Assembly (NCBI GenBank): GCA_028291405.1
Contig: JAQGID010000134.1
Location: 1 to 32,869, forward strand
Reading direction: 5' to 3'
Length of the DNA stretch: 32,869 bases
Source of the DNA: Rhodospirillales bacterium
GTDB taxonomy: Bacteria > Pseudomonadota > Alphaproteobacteria > ATCC43930 > CGMCC-115725
Positions within the stretch are counted from its first letter, which is position 1, and each line of letters opens with the position of its first letter. The position numbers were made by a program, and so were the translations under genes. Positions 8,616-16,764 of the stretch are shown piece by piece. The notes beneath the pieces were generated by a model. It saw only the letters and a list, made by a program, of their open reading frames with translations. It was not told the DNA's origin and did no database searches.

Positions 8616-8834
8616 ATGGCTAAGGAAGATCTTATCGAATTCTCCGGGACGGTCAGCGAGTTGCTGCCCAACGCGATGTTCCGGGTCAAGCTCGACAACG
8701 AGCACGAGGTGCTGGCCCATACTTCGGGCAAGATGCGCAAGAACCGCATCCGCGTGCTTGCCGGCGACCGCGTCAACGTCGAAATGACCCCCTACGACCT
8801 GAGCAAGGGCCGTATCACCTTCCGCTTCAAGTAG
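8616..8834 (+). CDS. infA: translation initiation factor IF-1
   Basis: 72-residue single S1/OB-fold protein that occupies the ribosomal A site during initiation. The sequence is near canonical: [13 protein letters not shown] start, then [36 protein letters not shown] and ending in [14 protein letters not shown] lies upstream of the ATG at good spacing. Position between the LMW phosphatase and maf is the usual alphaproteobacterial order. Confidence 0.98.
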   Translation: MAKEDLIEFSGTVSELLPNAMFRVKLDNEHEVLAHTSGKMRKNRIRVLAGDRVNVEMTPYDLSKGRITFRFK

Positions 8835-8847
8835 AAGCCGTCGCGGC

Positions 8848-9456
8848 ATGTCACTGCCGCCGAGCCAAGGCGAGACTTTGCATCGTTTGATCCTCGCCTC
8901 GGCATCGCCGCGGCGACTCGACCTGCTGCGTCAGGTCGCGCTCCTCCCCGATGCCGTCGACCCCGCCGACCTCGACGAGACGCCCCTCAAGGACGAGCTG
9001 CCGGCGCAGCACGCCCTGCGCCTGGCGGTCGCCAAGGCGCAGGCGGTGGCGCCACGCCACCCCGGCGCCTTCGTGCTCGCTGCCGATACGGTCGTGGCCT
9101 GCGGCCGGCGGATCCTTCCGAAGGCGGAGGATGCGGCAACGGCACGGCGTTGCCTGGCGCTGCTCTCCGGCCGCCGTCACCGCGTCCACGGCGGCATCGC
9201 CGTCGTGACGCCCGCCGGCAAGCTGGCCTCGCGCCAGGTCCAGACCGTCGTCATCTTCAAGCGCCTGAGCGAGGCGGAGATCGCGGATTATGTCGCCTCC
9301 GAGGAATGGCGCGGCAAGGCCGGCGGCTACGCCGTCCAGGGCCTCGCCGCCCTCTTCGTGCGGCAGATCGGCGGCTCCTACTCGAACGTCGTCGGCCTGC
9401 CGCTCTACGAGACGGCGGCGCTGCTCGGCGGCCAGGGCTTCCGCCCGTCGCGGTGA
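8848..9456 (+). CDS. maf: Maf-family nucleotide pyrophosphatase
   Basis: 202-residue Maf protein, a house-cleaning nucleoside triphosphate pyrophosphatase (dTTP/UTP or m7GTP class). The N-terminal LILASASPRRLDLL holds the signature S-x-S-P-R-R. DLDETP and FVLAADTVV carry the conserved acidic residues, and EWRGKAGGYAVQGLAALFV the late conserved block including the Gly-Gly-Tyr and Gln-Gly pair. The segment between LDET and ADTVV shows normal family spacing. It is 13 bases after infA and 25 bases before the RNase E/G gene. Which Maf substrate class applies cannot be read with certainty. Confidence 0.93.
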   Translation: MSLPPSQGETLHRLILASASPRRLDLLRQVALLPDAVDPADLDETPLKDELPAQHALRLAVAKAQAVAPRHPGAFVLAADTVVACGRRILPKAEDAATARRCLALLSGRRHRVHGGIAVVTPAGKLASRQVQTVVIFKRLSEAEIADYVASEEWRGKAGGYAVQGLAALFVRQIGGSYSNVVGLPLYETAALLGGQGFRPSR

Positions 9457-9481
9457 GCCGCGACCATTCATCGGAGCCGCG

Positions 9482-10906
9482 GTGAGCCGCGAGCTTCTCA
9501 TTTCTGTCGCGCCCGGGGAGACCCGCGCGGTTCTCGCCGAGAATGGCGGCGCCGTCGAGCTGCATGTCGCGCGGCTGGGCGAGGGCAGCCGGATCGGCGA
9601 GATCCATCTCGGCCGCGTCGTCCGCCTGCTGCCGGATCTGCCCGCGGCGCTGATCGACATCGGCGCCGAGCGTCCGGCCTTCCTCAGCGGCGAAGATGCG
9701 GTCGATGCTGCGCCGCCGGACAAGCGCGCGGCCGGCATCGCCGCCTGGCTCAGCGAAGGCCAGGCGGTGCTCGTCCAGATCACCCGCGATGCACAGGGCG
9801 ACAAGGCTATCGGCGTCAGCCTGCGGCTGCGCCTCGCCGGCCGCCTCCTCACCCTCACGCCGACGCGGAGCAAGCACGTGCTGCCGCCCGGCAGCGATGC
9901 CGATCAGCGGGCGCGGCTGAACTCCCTGCTGCCGGCGGGCGAGGGCGCGATCCTGCTTCCCGCTGCGCTCGCCGCCGAGCGCGAGACGCTGCACGACGAG
10001 ATCGCGGCGCTGCAGGCGCGCTGGGTCGGCATTCGCGAGCGTGCCCGCCCCGCGAAGCCGCCCTGTCTCGTCGAGGCCGTGGAGGCGCCGGTCGTCCGTT
10101 TGCTCGCCGGAATCGTTGACGCGGCGCCCGAGCGCATCCTGATCGACGACCGCGCCGCTTTCGCCGCCTGCCGGCGCTGGCTGCTGCAGCACCGGCCAGA
10201 GCTCGTCTCGCGGCTCGCCCACGATAGCGGCTCCGACGACATTTTCGAGCGTCACGGCGTCGCCGGCGATCTCGACGCGGCGATGAGCCGCCGGGTGGCC
10301 TTGCCGCCGGGCGGCTCGCTGATCATCGACACCGTCGCGGCGATGAGCGTCATCGACGTCGACAGCGGCGCGGCGGTCGGCGGCCGCCAGGGAGCGCCGC
10401 GGGCCGCTCTCGCCGTCAACCTTGCAGCGGCCCGCGTCGCGGCGCGCCAGATCCGGCTGCGCAACCTCGCAGGCGCGATCGTCATCGACTTCATCTCGAT
10501 GCGCTCGGCGGCGGACCGGACGCAGGTGCTGGCGGCGCTGGCAGCGGCGCTGGCGGGCGATCCGGCCGAGCCGCAGATCCTCGGCTGGACGCGCCTCGGC
10601 CACGTCGAGCTGACGCGCCGCCGCACGTCGCGGCCGCTCGCCGAGATCCTGTTCGACGCCTCGGCCGGCGAAATGGTCAAGAGCAGCCGGACGATCGCCC
10701 TCGAGGCATTGCGCGCCGCAGCGCGCCAGGCGGCGGCACAGCCCGGCCGGACGCCGACCGTGATCGTCCATCCCGAGATCGCCGCGACGCTCGCCGGCGC
10801 GGCCGCGGGCGCGCTGCGTGAACTCGGCGAACGTCTCGCGCTCGAGGTCCCGGTGACCGTCGATCCGGGAAGATCGCGCGAGGCCTTCGACATTCGTCTC
10901 GACTGA
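9482..10906 (+). CDS. RNase E/G-family endoribonuclease, no Zn-link
   Basis: 474-residue member of the RNase E/G family, close in length to RNase G. The N-terminal S1-like part (IGEIHLGRVVRLLPDLPAAL) is followed by the RNase H-like and DNase I-like catalytic regions. D292 in MSVIDVDSG and D336 in GAIVIDFISM align with the Mg-binding Asp303 and Asp346 of E. coli RNase E. The Cys-Pro-x-Cys Zn-link that dimerises RNase E is absent: its place holds LFDASAGEMVKSS. The GTG at 9482 with GGAG upstream is the start; earlier in-frame codons overlap maf. It lies 15 bases before yacG. Likely roles are rRNA maturation or RNA turnover. Confidence 0.88.
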   Translation: MSRELLISVAPGETRAVLAENGGAVELHVARLGEGSRIGEIHLGRVVRLLPDLPAALIDIGAERPAFLSGEDAVDAAPPDKRAAGIAAWLSEGQAVLVQITRDAQGDKAIGVSLRLRLAGRLLTLTPTRSKHVLPPGSDADQRARLNSLLPAGEGAILLPAALAAERETLHDEIAALQARWVGIRERARPAKPPCLVEAVEAPVVRLLAGIVDAAPERILIDDRAAFAACRRWLLQHRPELVSRLAHDSGSDDIFERHGVAGDLDAAMSRRVALPPGGSLIIDTVAAMSVIDVDSGAAVGGRQGAPRAALAVNLAAARVAARQIRLRNLAGAIVIDFISMRSAADRTQVLAALAAALAGDPAEPQILGWTRLGHVELTRRRTSRPLAEILFDASAGEMVKSSRTIALEALRAAARQAAAQPGRTPTVIVHPEIAATLAGAAAGALRELGERLALEVPVTVDPGRSREAFDIRLD

Positions 10907-10921
10907 CCCTATCTAAGGCGC

Positions 10922-11128
10922 ATGGACCACCGCGAGAACCACCCCGACCCCGTACCGGCGGCGCCGTGCCCGATCTGCGGCAAGCCGGCAACCGGCAGCC
11001 GCCGGCCTTTCTGCTCGCCGCGCTGCGCCGACATCGATCTCGGCCGCTGGCTGAAGGGCGTCTATACGATCCCGACCGAAGAATCGCCGGAGGACGCCGA
11101 CGGCGAGGGGCAAACGCGATCGGAATAG
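10922..11128 (+). CDS. yacG: YacG-type zinc-finger gyrase inhibitor
   Basis: 68-residue small zinc protein. C16-P-I-C19 and C31-S-P-R-C35 give the family C-x2-C-x11-C-x3-C finger, with the SRRPFCSPRCADIDLGRWL signature. The C-terminal acidic tail (EESPEDADGEG) is also typical. E. coli YacG binds GyrB and blocks DNA binding. The gene follows the RNase E/G gene by 15 bases and is probably co-transcribed, a common alphaproteobacterial pair. Confidence 0.95.
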   Translation: MDHRENHPDPVPAAPCPICGKPATGSRRPFCSPRCADIDLGRWLKGVYTIPTEESPEDADGEGQTRSE

Positions 11129-11225
11129 GGCCGGCGAGGAGGCCGGCGTTGACAAGCCGGGAGGCGATGCGTAAACCGTCGCTTCCCGACGCGATCCCCT
11201 TGTGATCCCGTCGATCGCGCACGGC

Positions 11226-11301
<76 letters not shown>

Positions 11302-11427
11302 TCGCCCTCCGATGCCTCACGAATGCGGACGCCGGAGCGGCGTAGATGCGGTTGCGTGCAGCGGAGCGGGGACCGGGCTCGACCGCGATCGGTCTCTACG
11401 CAACACCTGCGGCTTGCCGCCCCTCGA

Positions 11428-11628
11428 TCATTGCAGCTGGCGCATGCTTCGGACGATCTGCTCGAGGTCGGCAAGGCGGCCTTCGAGGGCGGCGACACGC
11501 TCGGCGACCGACTGCAGGGCGCCGAGCATCGCATCGCGTTCCTCGAGATCGCGAGCCAGCCGTTCTCCGATCGCGGTAATGCCGCGCATGGCCGTGGCGA
11601 GCGCGGTTTCGATCTCGTCTTCGGTCAT
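11428..11628 (-). CDS. small coiled-coil protein, 66 aa
   Basis: A 66-residue frame made almost wholly of heptad-like helix, with segments AIGERLARDLEERDAMLGAL and VAERVAALEGRLADLEQIV. No membrane span or signal is present. Its ATG overlaps the TGA of the short methionine-synthase-like remnant (ATGA), so translation could be coupled to that leader. A GGAAG about 10 bases upstream is a weak ribosome-binding site of its own. The resemblance to UbiK/BMFP-type small coiled-coil proteins is only in general character. It may be a real small protein or a frame left after rearrangement. Confidence 0.5.
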   Translation of the reverse strand: MTEDEIETALATAMRGITAIGERLARDLEERDAMLGALQSVAERVAALEGRLADLEQIVRSMRQLQ

Positions 11629-11684
11629 CGCAGCAGGCTTCCGACGTGTTCGGCGCGGAAGGGCGGCTGCAGTCGTTCGGTCAT
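11625..11684 (-). pseudogene. 5' remnant of a MetE-C-like gene
   Basis: Reading leftward from 11684 the frame gives MTERLQPPFRAEHVGSLLR and then stops. The intact methionine synthase-like protein at 24947 begins MTGRLGPPFRADHVGSLLR, identical at 16 of 19 residues, and the DNA matches at 45 of 57 bases with most differences silent. An upstream GAGGA ribosome-binding site is retained. The rest of the roughly 370-codon gene is missing; the sequence passes directly into the 66-codon coiled-coil frame. It is therefore a truncated paralogue or a short leader peptide derived from one. Confidence 0.75.
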
Positions 11685-11953
11685 GGGGCGATCCTCAACA
11701 TCGTGCGGCGTTCTGCGACGGCCTGCGCCAACCGGATCTGGTGGCCGTGACGAAAATACAGGTCCGAAGCAGGTCCTGGCTACCACATCCGGCCGGATCG
11801 TATAGCGGCAAAGCCGAGTGCCGTGGCCTAACCAGGGCTGCGCGTTGGCGGACTGATAAGCCGGGACAACACAACTCAAGCGTGATTTAAACAATCATCA
11901 ATTTTAATGTTACGATGTCGATCGCGGGTTCCGCTGGTCGGCGAGCAACGCCA

Positions 11954-11992
11954 TTGACATACGGTATCTGGTATACAACAATTCCTCTGCTG
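11954..11992 (+). promoter_or_regulatory. oxlT promoter with candidate GntR operator
   Basis: TTGACA at 11954-11959 is a perfect -35 hexamer; AACAAT at 11977-11982 is a weaker -10 at 17-base spacing. Between and over them lies GGTATCTGGTATACAA (11963-11978) followed by CAATTC and CTGCTG. About 24 of 30 positions recur upstream of the ThDP gene at 13449-13477. The TGGTATACAA core is the kind of dyad bound by FCD-type GntR regulators. The rest of the 11685-12062 gap shows nothing else definite. Confidence 0.6.
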
Positions 11993-12062
11993 CGACGCTT
12001 CCGAGGTCAGCGAACGTGGCCGATGCAAGCGATCGTATAAGATCCGGGAGGAAGAATTGGCT

Positions 12063-13370
12063 ATGGACTCGAAATCCGGCAAAGCACCGACCAATCGCTG
12101 GCTGCAATTGGTCATCGGCATCATCTGCATGGCGATGATCGCCAACCTCCAATACGGATGGACGCTCTTCGTCAATCCGATCAGCGCGGCGCGCGGCTGG
12201 GATCTGAAGAGCATTCAATGGGCCTTCACGATCTTCGTCCTGCTCGAGACGTGGCTCGTCCCGATCGAGGGCTGGTTCGTCGACAAGTTCGGCCCGAGCC
12301 TAGTCGTCGTCTTCGGCGGCGCGCTCTGCGGCATCGCGTGGGTGATCAATGCCTACGCCGATACCCTCAGCCTGCTTTATCTCGGTGCCGCGATCGGCGG
12401 CATCGGCGCCGGCGCGGTCTACGGCACGGCCGTCGGCAACTCGCTGAAATGGTTCCCCGATCGTCGCGGCCTCGCGGCCGGCCTGACCGCGGCGGGGTTC
12501 GGCGCCGGCTCGGCGTTGACCGTCGTCCCGATTGCCGCCGTGATCAAATCGAGCGGCTACCAGTCGGCGTTCCTGTGGTTTGGGATCGGCCAAGGCCTGA
12601 TCTGCGTCGTGCTCGGCTTCTTCCTCAGCCAGCCGCGCAAGGGCGACGTTCCGGAGCCGACGAAAATCCTCGTCGCGCGGCACCAGTATACACCCGGCGA
12701 GATGCTGAAGACGCCAACCTTCTACGTCATGTATGCGATGTTCGTGATGATGGCGGCCGGCGGCCTGATGGCGACGGCGCAGCTCGGCCCGATCGCCAAG
12801 GACTTCAAGATCGCCGACGTGCCGGTCTCGATGCTCGGCATCACCCTTCCGGCGCTCACCTTCGCGCTCTCGATCGACCGCGTCCTCAACGGTGTCACGC
12901 GACCGTTCTTCGGCTGGGTCTCCGACCATATCGGCCGCGAGAATACGATGTTCATCGCCTTCGGCCTCGAGGCGATCGGTATCTGGATGATGAGCCTTTA
13001 TGGTCATAACCCGGTCGCCTTCGTGATATTGACCGGCCTGGTCTTCTTCGCCTGGGGTGAGATCTACAGCCTCTTTCCGGCTACCTGCGGCGATACCTTC
13101 GGGTCGAAATTCGCGACCACCAATGCTGGGCTGCTCTATACGGCAAAGGGGACGGCATCGCTTCTCGTCCCGTTCGCCAACGTGCTGACGGAATGGACCG
13201 GCAGTTGGCATGCGGTTTTCATCACCGCGAGCCTGCTCAACGTCGTCGCGGCGTTGCTCGCGCTCTTCGTATTGAAGCCGATGCGCGTCGCCCAGACGCA
13301 GCGGTCGTTCTCGGCGGAAGAGGGCGCGGCGATGGCGGGCGGCGCCTCGGCTCTGCCTGGTGGACACTGA
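12063..13370 (+). CDS. oxlT: OxlT-like oxalate/formate antiporter (MFS)
   Basis: 435-residue, twelve-span major facilitator resembling Oxalobacter formigenes OxlT, which exchanges oxalate for formate. Shared features are the N-terminal NLQYGWTLFVNP span, FVDKFGPSL in the first loop, the NSLKWFPDRRGLAAGLTAAG segment, and a GEMLKTPTFYVMY segment after the central loop. The two substrate-binding basic residues are kept: Arg280 in NGVTRPFFGW and Lys362 in LLYTAKGTAS, matching OxlT Arg272 and Lys355. ATG 12063 is used; a TTG two codons upstream sits closer to the GGAGG site and is possible. It is transcribed separately, ahead of the ThDP-frc operon. Other 2-oxo or dicarboxylate substrates cannot be excluded. 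Confidence 0.87.
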   Translation: MDSKSGKAPTNRWLQLVIGIICMAMIANLQYGWTLFVNPISAARGWDLKSIQWAFTIFVLLETWLVPIEGWFVDKFGPSLVVVFGGALCGIAWVINAYADTLSLLYLGAAIGGIGAGAVYGTAVGNSLKWFPDRRGLAAGLTAAGFGAGSALTVVPIAAVIKSSGYQSAFLWFGIGQGLICVVLGFFLSQPRKGDVPEPTKILVARHQYTPGEMLKTPTFYVMYAMFVMMAAGGLMATAQLGPIAKDFKIADVPVSMLGITLPALTFALSIDRVLNGVTRPFFGWVSDHIGRENTMFIAFGLEAIGIWMMSLYGHNPVAFVILTGLVFFAWGEIYSLFPATCGDTFGSKFATTNAGLLYTAKGTASLLVPFANVLTEWTGSWHAVFITASLLNVVAALLALFVLKPMRVAQTQRSFSAEEGAAMAGGASALPGGH

Positions 13371-13434
13371 GCTTCGGAACACCACGGGCTGGGCGGCTGT
13401 GTCGTCCAGTCCGTAACGATCCCCGCGGAGCGTC

Positions 13435-13477
13435 TTGCAGGGCGTTCTGGTATACGATATACAAAATTCAACTGCTG
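13435..13477 (+). promoter_or_regulatory. promoter and candidate operator of the ThDP-frc operon
   Basis: TTGCAG (13435-13440), a 17-base spacer and TATACA (13458-13463) form a good sigma-70 promoter. Covering the spacer and -10 is GGTATACGATATACAA (13449-13464), an imperfect dyad of GTATAC and ATATAC, followed by AATTC and CTGCTG. This matches the element upstream of oxlT. Its overlap with the -10 box suggests repression by a bound regulator, most simply the GntR protein encoded at the end of this cluster. Confidence 0.62.
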
Positions 13478-13640
13478 AGGCGGCCGTGATGATGGGGAGG
13501 GCGGATTGGCGATTTACCGAACCTCTCGGCCGCCCCGTCCGAGAGTCACAGACGCCATCGGCGTCCGGCACAGGATCAATCAATAGCGTCGCCCGAGGTC
13601 GATGGGATCGAACGCTGAGCGCAGAGCGAGGAGCGGCATC

Positions 13641-15401
13641 ATGACGACGACAACGACAGCCAGGAATCCCGAGTCGACCACGACGACCGCCGACGACACG
13701 CTGAAGCAGAAGAGCCGCGACGCCTCCGTCATCTCCGGCGGCCATCTCGTCGCCAAGGCCCTGAAGGCCGAGGGCGTCGATACGATCTTCACGCTTTGTG
13801 GCGGCCATATCATCGACATTTACGACGGCTGCGTCGACGAGGGTATCCGGATCATCGACGTGCGGCACGAGCAGGTCGCGGCGCATGCCGCCGACGGCTA
13901 CGCGCGCCAGACCGGCAAGCTCGGCTGCGTCGTGACGACCGCCGGTCCCGGCTTCACCAATGCGATGACCGGCGTCGCGACGGCATTCCGCTCCGAGAGC
14001 CCGGTGCTCCACATCGGCGGCCAAGGCGCGTTGACGCAGCACATGATGGGCTCGCTGCAGGACCTGCCGCACGTCGACATCGCCAAGCCGATCACCAAGT
14101 TCTCGGCCAGCGTCCGCTCGACCGAGCGCGTCGCCGACATGATTGCGATGGCGGCCCGCGAATGCTTCGCCGGCGCGCCCGGCCCGGCCTATCTCGAGAT
14201 CCCGCGCGACATCCTCGACCGCGAGATCGACGTCGCCAAGGCGGTGCTGCCGCAGCCCGGCCACTACCGTTCCTCGACCAAGCAGCTCGGCGACCCCGCC
14301 GACATCGAGAAGCTCGCCGACATCCTCGTCAATGCCGAGCGGCCGGCGATCCTTTTCGGCCAGCAAGTGTGGACGGCACGCGGCCACGAGGAGGCGATCG
14401 CGCTGCTCCGCGGCCTCGACATTCCCGGCTATTTCAATGGCGCCGCCCGCGGCCTGCTGCCGCCCGGCGACAAGCATCATTTCGATCGCACGCGCAGCCA
14501 GGCCTTTGCCAAGGCCGACGTCATCGTCATCGTCGGGACGCCGTTCGATTTCCGCATGGGCTACGGCAAGCGCATCAGCGTGCCGACGCTCGTGCAGATC
14601 GATCTCGACTACCGCACGGTCGGAAAGAACCGCGACATCTCGCTCGGCCTCGTCGGCGACCCCGGCATGATCCTCGGCGCCGTGCTGCAGGCGGCGTCCG
14701 GCCGTCTCAAGAGCGACAAGCGCCAGGCGCGGCAGGATTGGATGAAGCAGCTCAGCGCTGCCGAGGCGGCGGCGACCGAGAAGCTCATGCCGCTCTTCAC
14801 CTCGAACGCCTCGCCGATCCACCCCTATCGCGTCGCCTGGGAGATCAACGAGTTCCTCACTGACGACACGATCTATATCGGCGACGGCGGCGACGTCGTG
14901 ACGATCTCGGCGCAGGCGGTGCGGCCGCGCTCGCCGGGCCATTGGATGGATCCCGGCGCGCTCGGCAGCCTCGGGGTCGGCACCGGCTTTGCGATCGCGG
15001 CGAAGCTCGCCCATCCCAAGAAGGAGGTGCTCTGCTATTACGGCGACGGTTCCTTCGGCATGACGGCCTTCGACATGGAGACGGCGAACCGCTTCAACGC
15101 GCCTTACCTCGCGGTCATCGGCAACAATTCGGCGATGAACCAGATCCGCTACGGCCAGCTTGCGAAATACGGCGAGCAGCGCGGCAATGTCGGCAATCTG
15201 CTGGGCGACGTGGAGTTCGGCAAATTCGCCGAGATGCTCGGCGGCTACGGCGAGGAGGTGCGCGACGCCGCGCAGATCGCGCCGGCGCTGCGCCGCGCTC
15301 GCGAGGAGATCCGGAAGAGCGGCCGCTCGGCGGTCGTCAACATCTGGGTCGATCCCCGCGAATACGCGCCGGGCACCAAAGCCCAGACGATGTACAAGTA
15401 A
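13641..15401 (+). CDS. ThDP-dependent oxalyl-CoA decarboxylase / 2-hydroxyacyl-CoA lyase
   Basis: 586-residue enzyme with the three domains of the acetolactate synthase/oxalyl-CoA decarboxylase group. Glu77 in [17 protein letters not shown] is the cofactor-activating Glu. [18 protein letters not shown] (from residue 468) to GNNSAM is the ThDP-Mg motif. Context (oxlT, frc, formate dehydrogenase) predicts oxalyl-CoA to formyl-CoA plus CO2. However, [16 protein letters not shown] gives Leu139-Gln140 where O. formigenes Oxc has Tyr120-Glu121. That block instead resembles MGAFQEFPQVEACR of human HACL1, which splits 2-hydroxyacyl-CoA into formyl-CoA and an aldehyde. The Oxc C-terminal Ser-x-Arg is also not seen; the tail is [12 protein letters not shown]. 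The start at 13641 has GAGGAG 7 bases upstream. frc follows by 13 bases. Confidence 0.8.
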   Translation: MTTTTTARNPESTTTTADDTLKQKSRDASVISGGHLVAKALKAEGVDTIFTLCGGHIIDIYDGCVDEGIRIIDVRHEQVAAHAADGYARQTGKLGCVVTTAGPGFTNAMTGVATAFRSESPVLHIGGQGALTQHMMGSLQDLPHVDIAKPITKFSASVRSTERVADMIAMAARECFAGAPGPAYLEIPRDILDREIDVAKAVLPQPGHYRSSTKQLGDPADIEKLADILVNAERPAILFGQQVWTARGHEEAIALLRGLDIPGYFNGAARGLLPPGDKHHFDRTRSQAFAKADVIVIVGTPFDFRMGYGKRISVPTLVQIDLDYRTVGKNRDISLGLVGDPGMILGAVLQAASGRLKSDKRQARQDWMKQLSAAEAAATEKLMPLFTSNASPIHPYRVAWEINEFLTDDTIYIGDGGDVVTISAQAVRPRSPGHWMDPGALGSLGVGTGFAIAAKLAHPKKEVLCYYGDGSFGMTAFDMETANRFNAPYLAVIGNNSAMNQIRYGQLAKYGEQRGNVGNLLGDVEFGKFAEMLGGYGEEVRDAAQIAPALRRAREEIRKSGRSAVVNIWVDPREYAPGTKAQTMYK

Positions 15402-15414
15402 GGAGGGGATGAAG

Positions 15415-16689
15415 ATGAGCAAAGCATTGGACGGCGTCCGCATCCTCGACTTCACGCATGTGCAGTCGGGGCCCACCTGTACTCAGCTTCTCGCCTGGTT
15501 CGGGGCCGATGTCATCAAGGTCGAGCGGCCCGGCGTCGGCGACATCACGCGCGGCCAGCTGCGCGACATCCCCGGTGTCGACAGCCTCTATTTCACGATG
15601 CTGAACCACAACAAGCGGTCGATCACGATCGACAGCAAGCATACCAAGGGCAAGGAGCTGCTCGAGGAGTTGATCCGTACCTGCGACGTGCTGGTCGAGA
15701 ATTTCGCACCGGGCGCGCTCGATCGCATGGGCTTCACCTGGGAACGCGTGCAGCAGCTCAATCCGCGCATGATCATGGCGTCCGTCAAGGGCTTCGGCCC
15801 CGGCCCCTATGAGGAGTGCAAGGTCTACGAAAACGTCGCGCAATGCGCCGGCGGCGCCGCCTCGACGACCGGCTTCGACGACGGCCCGCCACTGGTGACC
15901 GGCGCGCAGATCGGCGACAGCGGCACCGGGCTGCATCTCGCCCTCGGCATCGTCGCCGCACTCTATCAGCGCAACGCCACCGGCCGGGGCCAGCGCGTCC
16001 TCGCGGCGATGCAGGACGGCGTCCTCAACCTCTGCCGCGTCAAGCTGCGCGACCAGCAGCGCTTGGCGCACGGGCCGCTCAAGGAGTACCCGCAATATCC
16101 CTTCGGGGAGTTCGGCGAGTCCGTGCCGCGCGCCGGCAACGCCTCGGGTGGTGGCCAGCCGGGCTCGATTCTGAAGTGCAAGGGCTGGGAGAGCGATCCC
16201 AACGCCTACATCTACTTCATCACCCAGGCGCCGGTCTGGGACAAGATCTGCAAGGTCATCGGCAAGGAAGAGTGGATCACCGATCCGGAATACGCCAAGC
16301 CTGAGGCACGGCTGCCGCATCTCGTCGAGATCTTCGCCACGATCGAGGCCTGGACGATGACCAAGGGCAAGCTCGAGGCGATGGCGATCCTCAACGAGTA
16401 CGACATCCCCTGCGGGCCGATCCTCTCGATGAAGGAGATCGCGGAGGAGCAGTCGCTGCGCGATACCGGCACCGTCGTCGAGATCGATCATCCGACGCGC
16501 GGCAAGTACCTCTCGGTCGGCAACCCGATCAAGATGTCGGACAGCATCACCGAGGTGACGCGCTCGCCGCTGCTCGGCGAGCATACCGACGAGATCCTGC
16601 GCGACGTGCTGAAGTTCGACGAGGCGAAGATCGCCGAGTTCAAGAACTCGGGCGCGATGACGCCGCCGACGCGCGTCGCCGCGGAATAG
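15415..16689 (+). CDS. frc: formyl-CoA:oxalate CoA-transferase
   Basis: Moves CoA from formyl-CoA to oxalate, giving formate and oxalyl-CoA; class III CoA-transferase, cytosolic homodimer. 424 residues against 428 in O. formigenes. The match is close throughout: [14 protein letters not shown] (with the conserved Gln), [34 protein letters not shown], the nucleophile Asp168 in IGDSGTGLH (Asp169 in the reference), [10 protein letters not shown], the flexible glycine loop SGGGQPG and [10 protein letters not shown]-like [17 protein letters not shown] at 15401-15406 favours the second ATG (15415) over 15409. It is the clearest functional anchor of the cluster, sharing an operon with the preceding ThDP enzyme and probably the acyl-CoA synthetase. 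Confidence 0.96.
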   Translation: MSKALDGVRILDFTHVQSGPTCTQLLAWFGADVIKVERPGVGDITRGQLRDIPGVDSLYFTMLNHNKRSITIDSKHTKGKELLEELIRTCDVLVENFAPGALDRMGFTWERVQQLNPRMIMASVKGFGPGPYEECKVYENVAQCAGGAASTTGFDDGPPLVTGAQIGDSGTGLHLALGIVAALYQRNATGRGQRVLAAMQDGVLNLCRVKLRDQQRLAHGPLKEYPQYPFGEFGESVPRAGNASGGGQPGSILKCKGWESDPNAYIYFITQAPVWDKICKVIGKEEWITDPEYAKPEARLPHLVEIFATIEAWTMTKGKLEAMAILNEYDIPCGPILSMKEIAEEQSLRDTGTVVEIDHPTRGKYLSVGNPIKMSDSITEVTRSPLLGEHTDEILRDVLKFDEAKIAEFKNSGAMTPPTRVAAE

Positions 16690-16694
16690 AAACC

Positions 16695-16725
16695 CGCTCC
16701 CTCTCCCGCGAGCGGAGAGGGAGCG
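16695..16725. repeat. 12-bp hairpin between frc and the acyl-CoA synthetase gene
   Basis: CGCTCCCTCTCC (16695-16706) and GGAGAGGGAGCG (16714-16725) are perfect complements around a 7-base loop. No T-run follows, so it is not a classical terminator. The CCCTCTCC/GGAGAGGG pattern is a common alphaproteobacterial extragenic palindrome. It may trim or stabilise the mRNA and lower expression of the downstream genes relative to frc. Confidence 0.75.
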
Positions 16726-16764
16726 ATCGCATGACGATGAACGCAGAAATCTCGGGAGCTCTCG

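Noticed and set aside
9449-9492. 15-bp direct repeat CGCGGTGAGCCGCGA at the maf-RNase E/G junction
   Set aside because: The two copies, 29 bases apart, are GC-rich and short, and one supplies the maf stop while the other supplies the next start; most likely a local duplication of no separate function.
11428-11628. Assignment of the 66-residue coiled coil as UbiK
   Set aside because: The heptad character is similar, but the specific UbiK/BMFP N-terminal sequence pattern is not present, so no name is given.
12300-15476. Very long leftward open frame (over 1000 codons) opposite oxlT and the ThDP gene
   Set aside because: It is the complement of two well-matched genes in GC-rich DNA, with an Arg/Asp/Ala-biased translation and no ribosome-binding site or family pattern.
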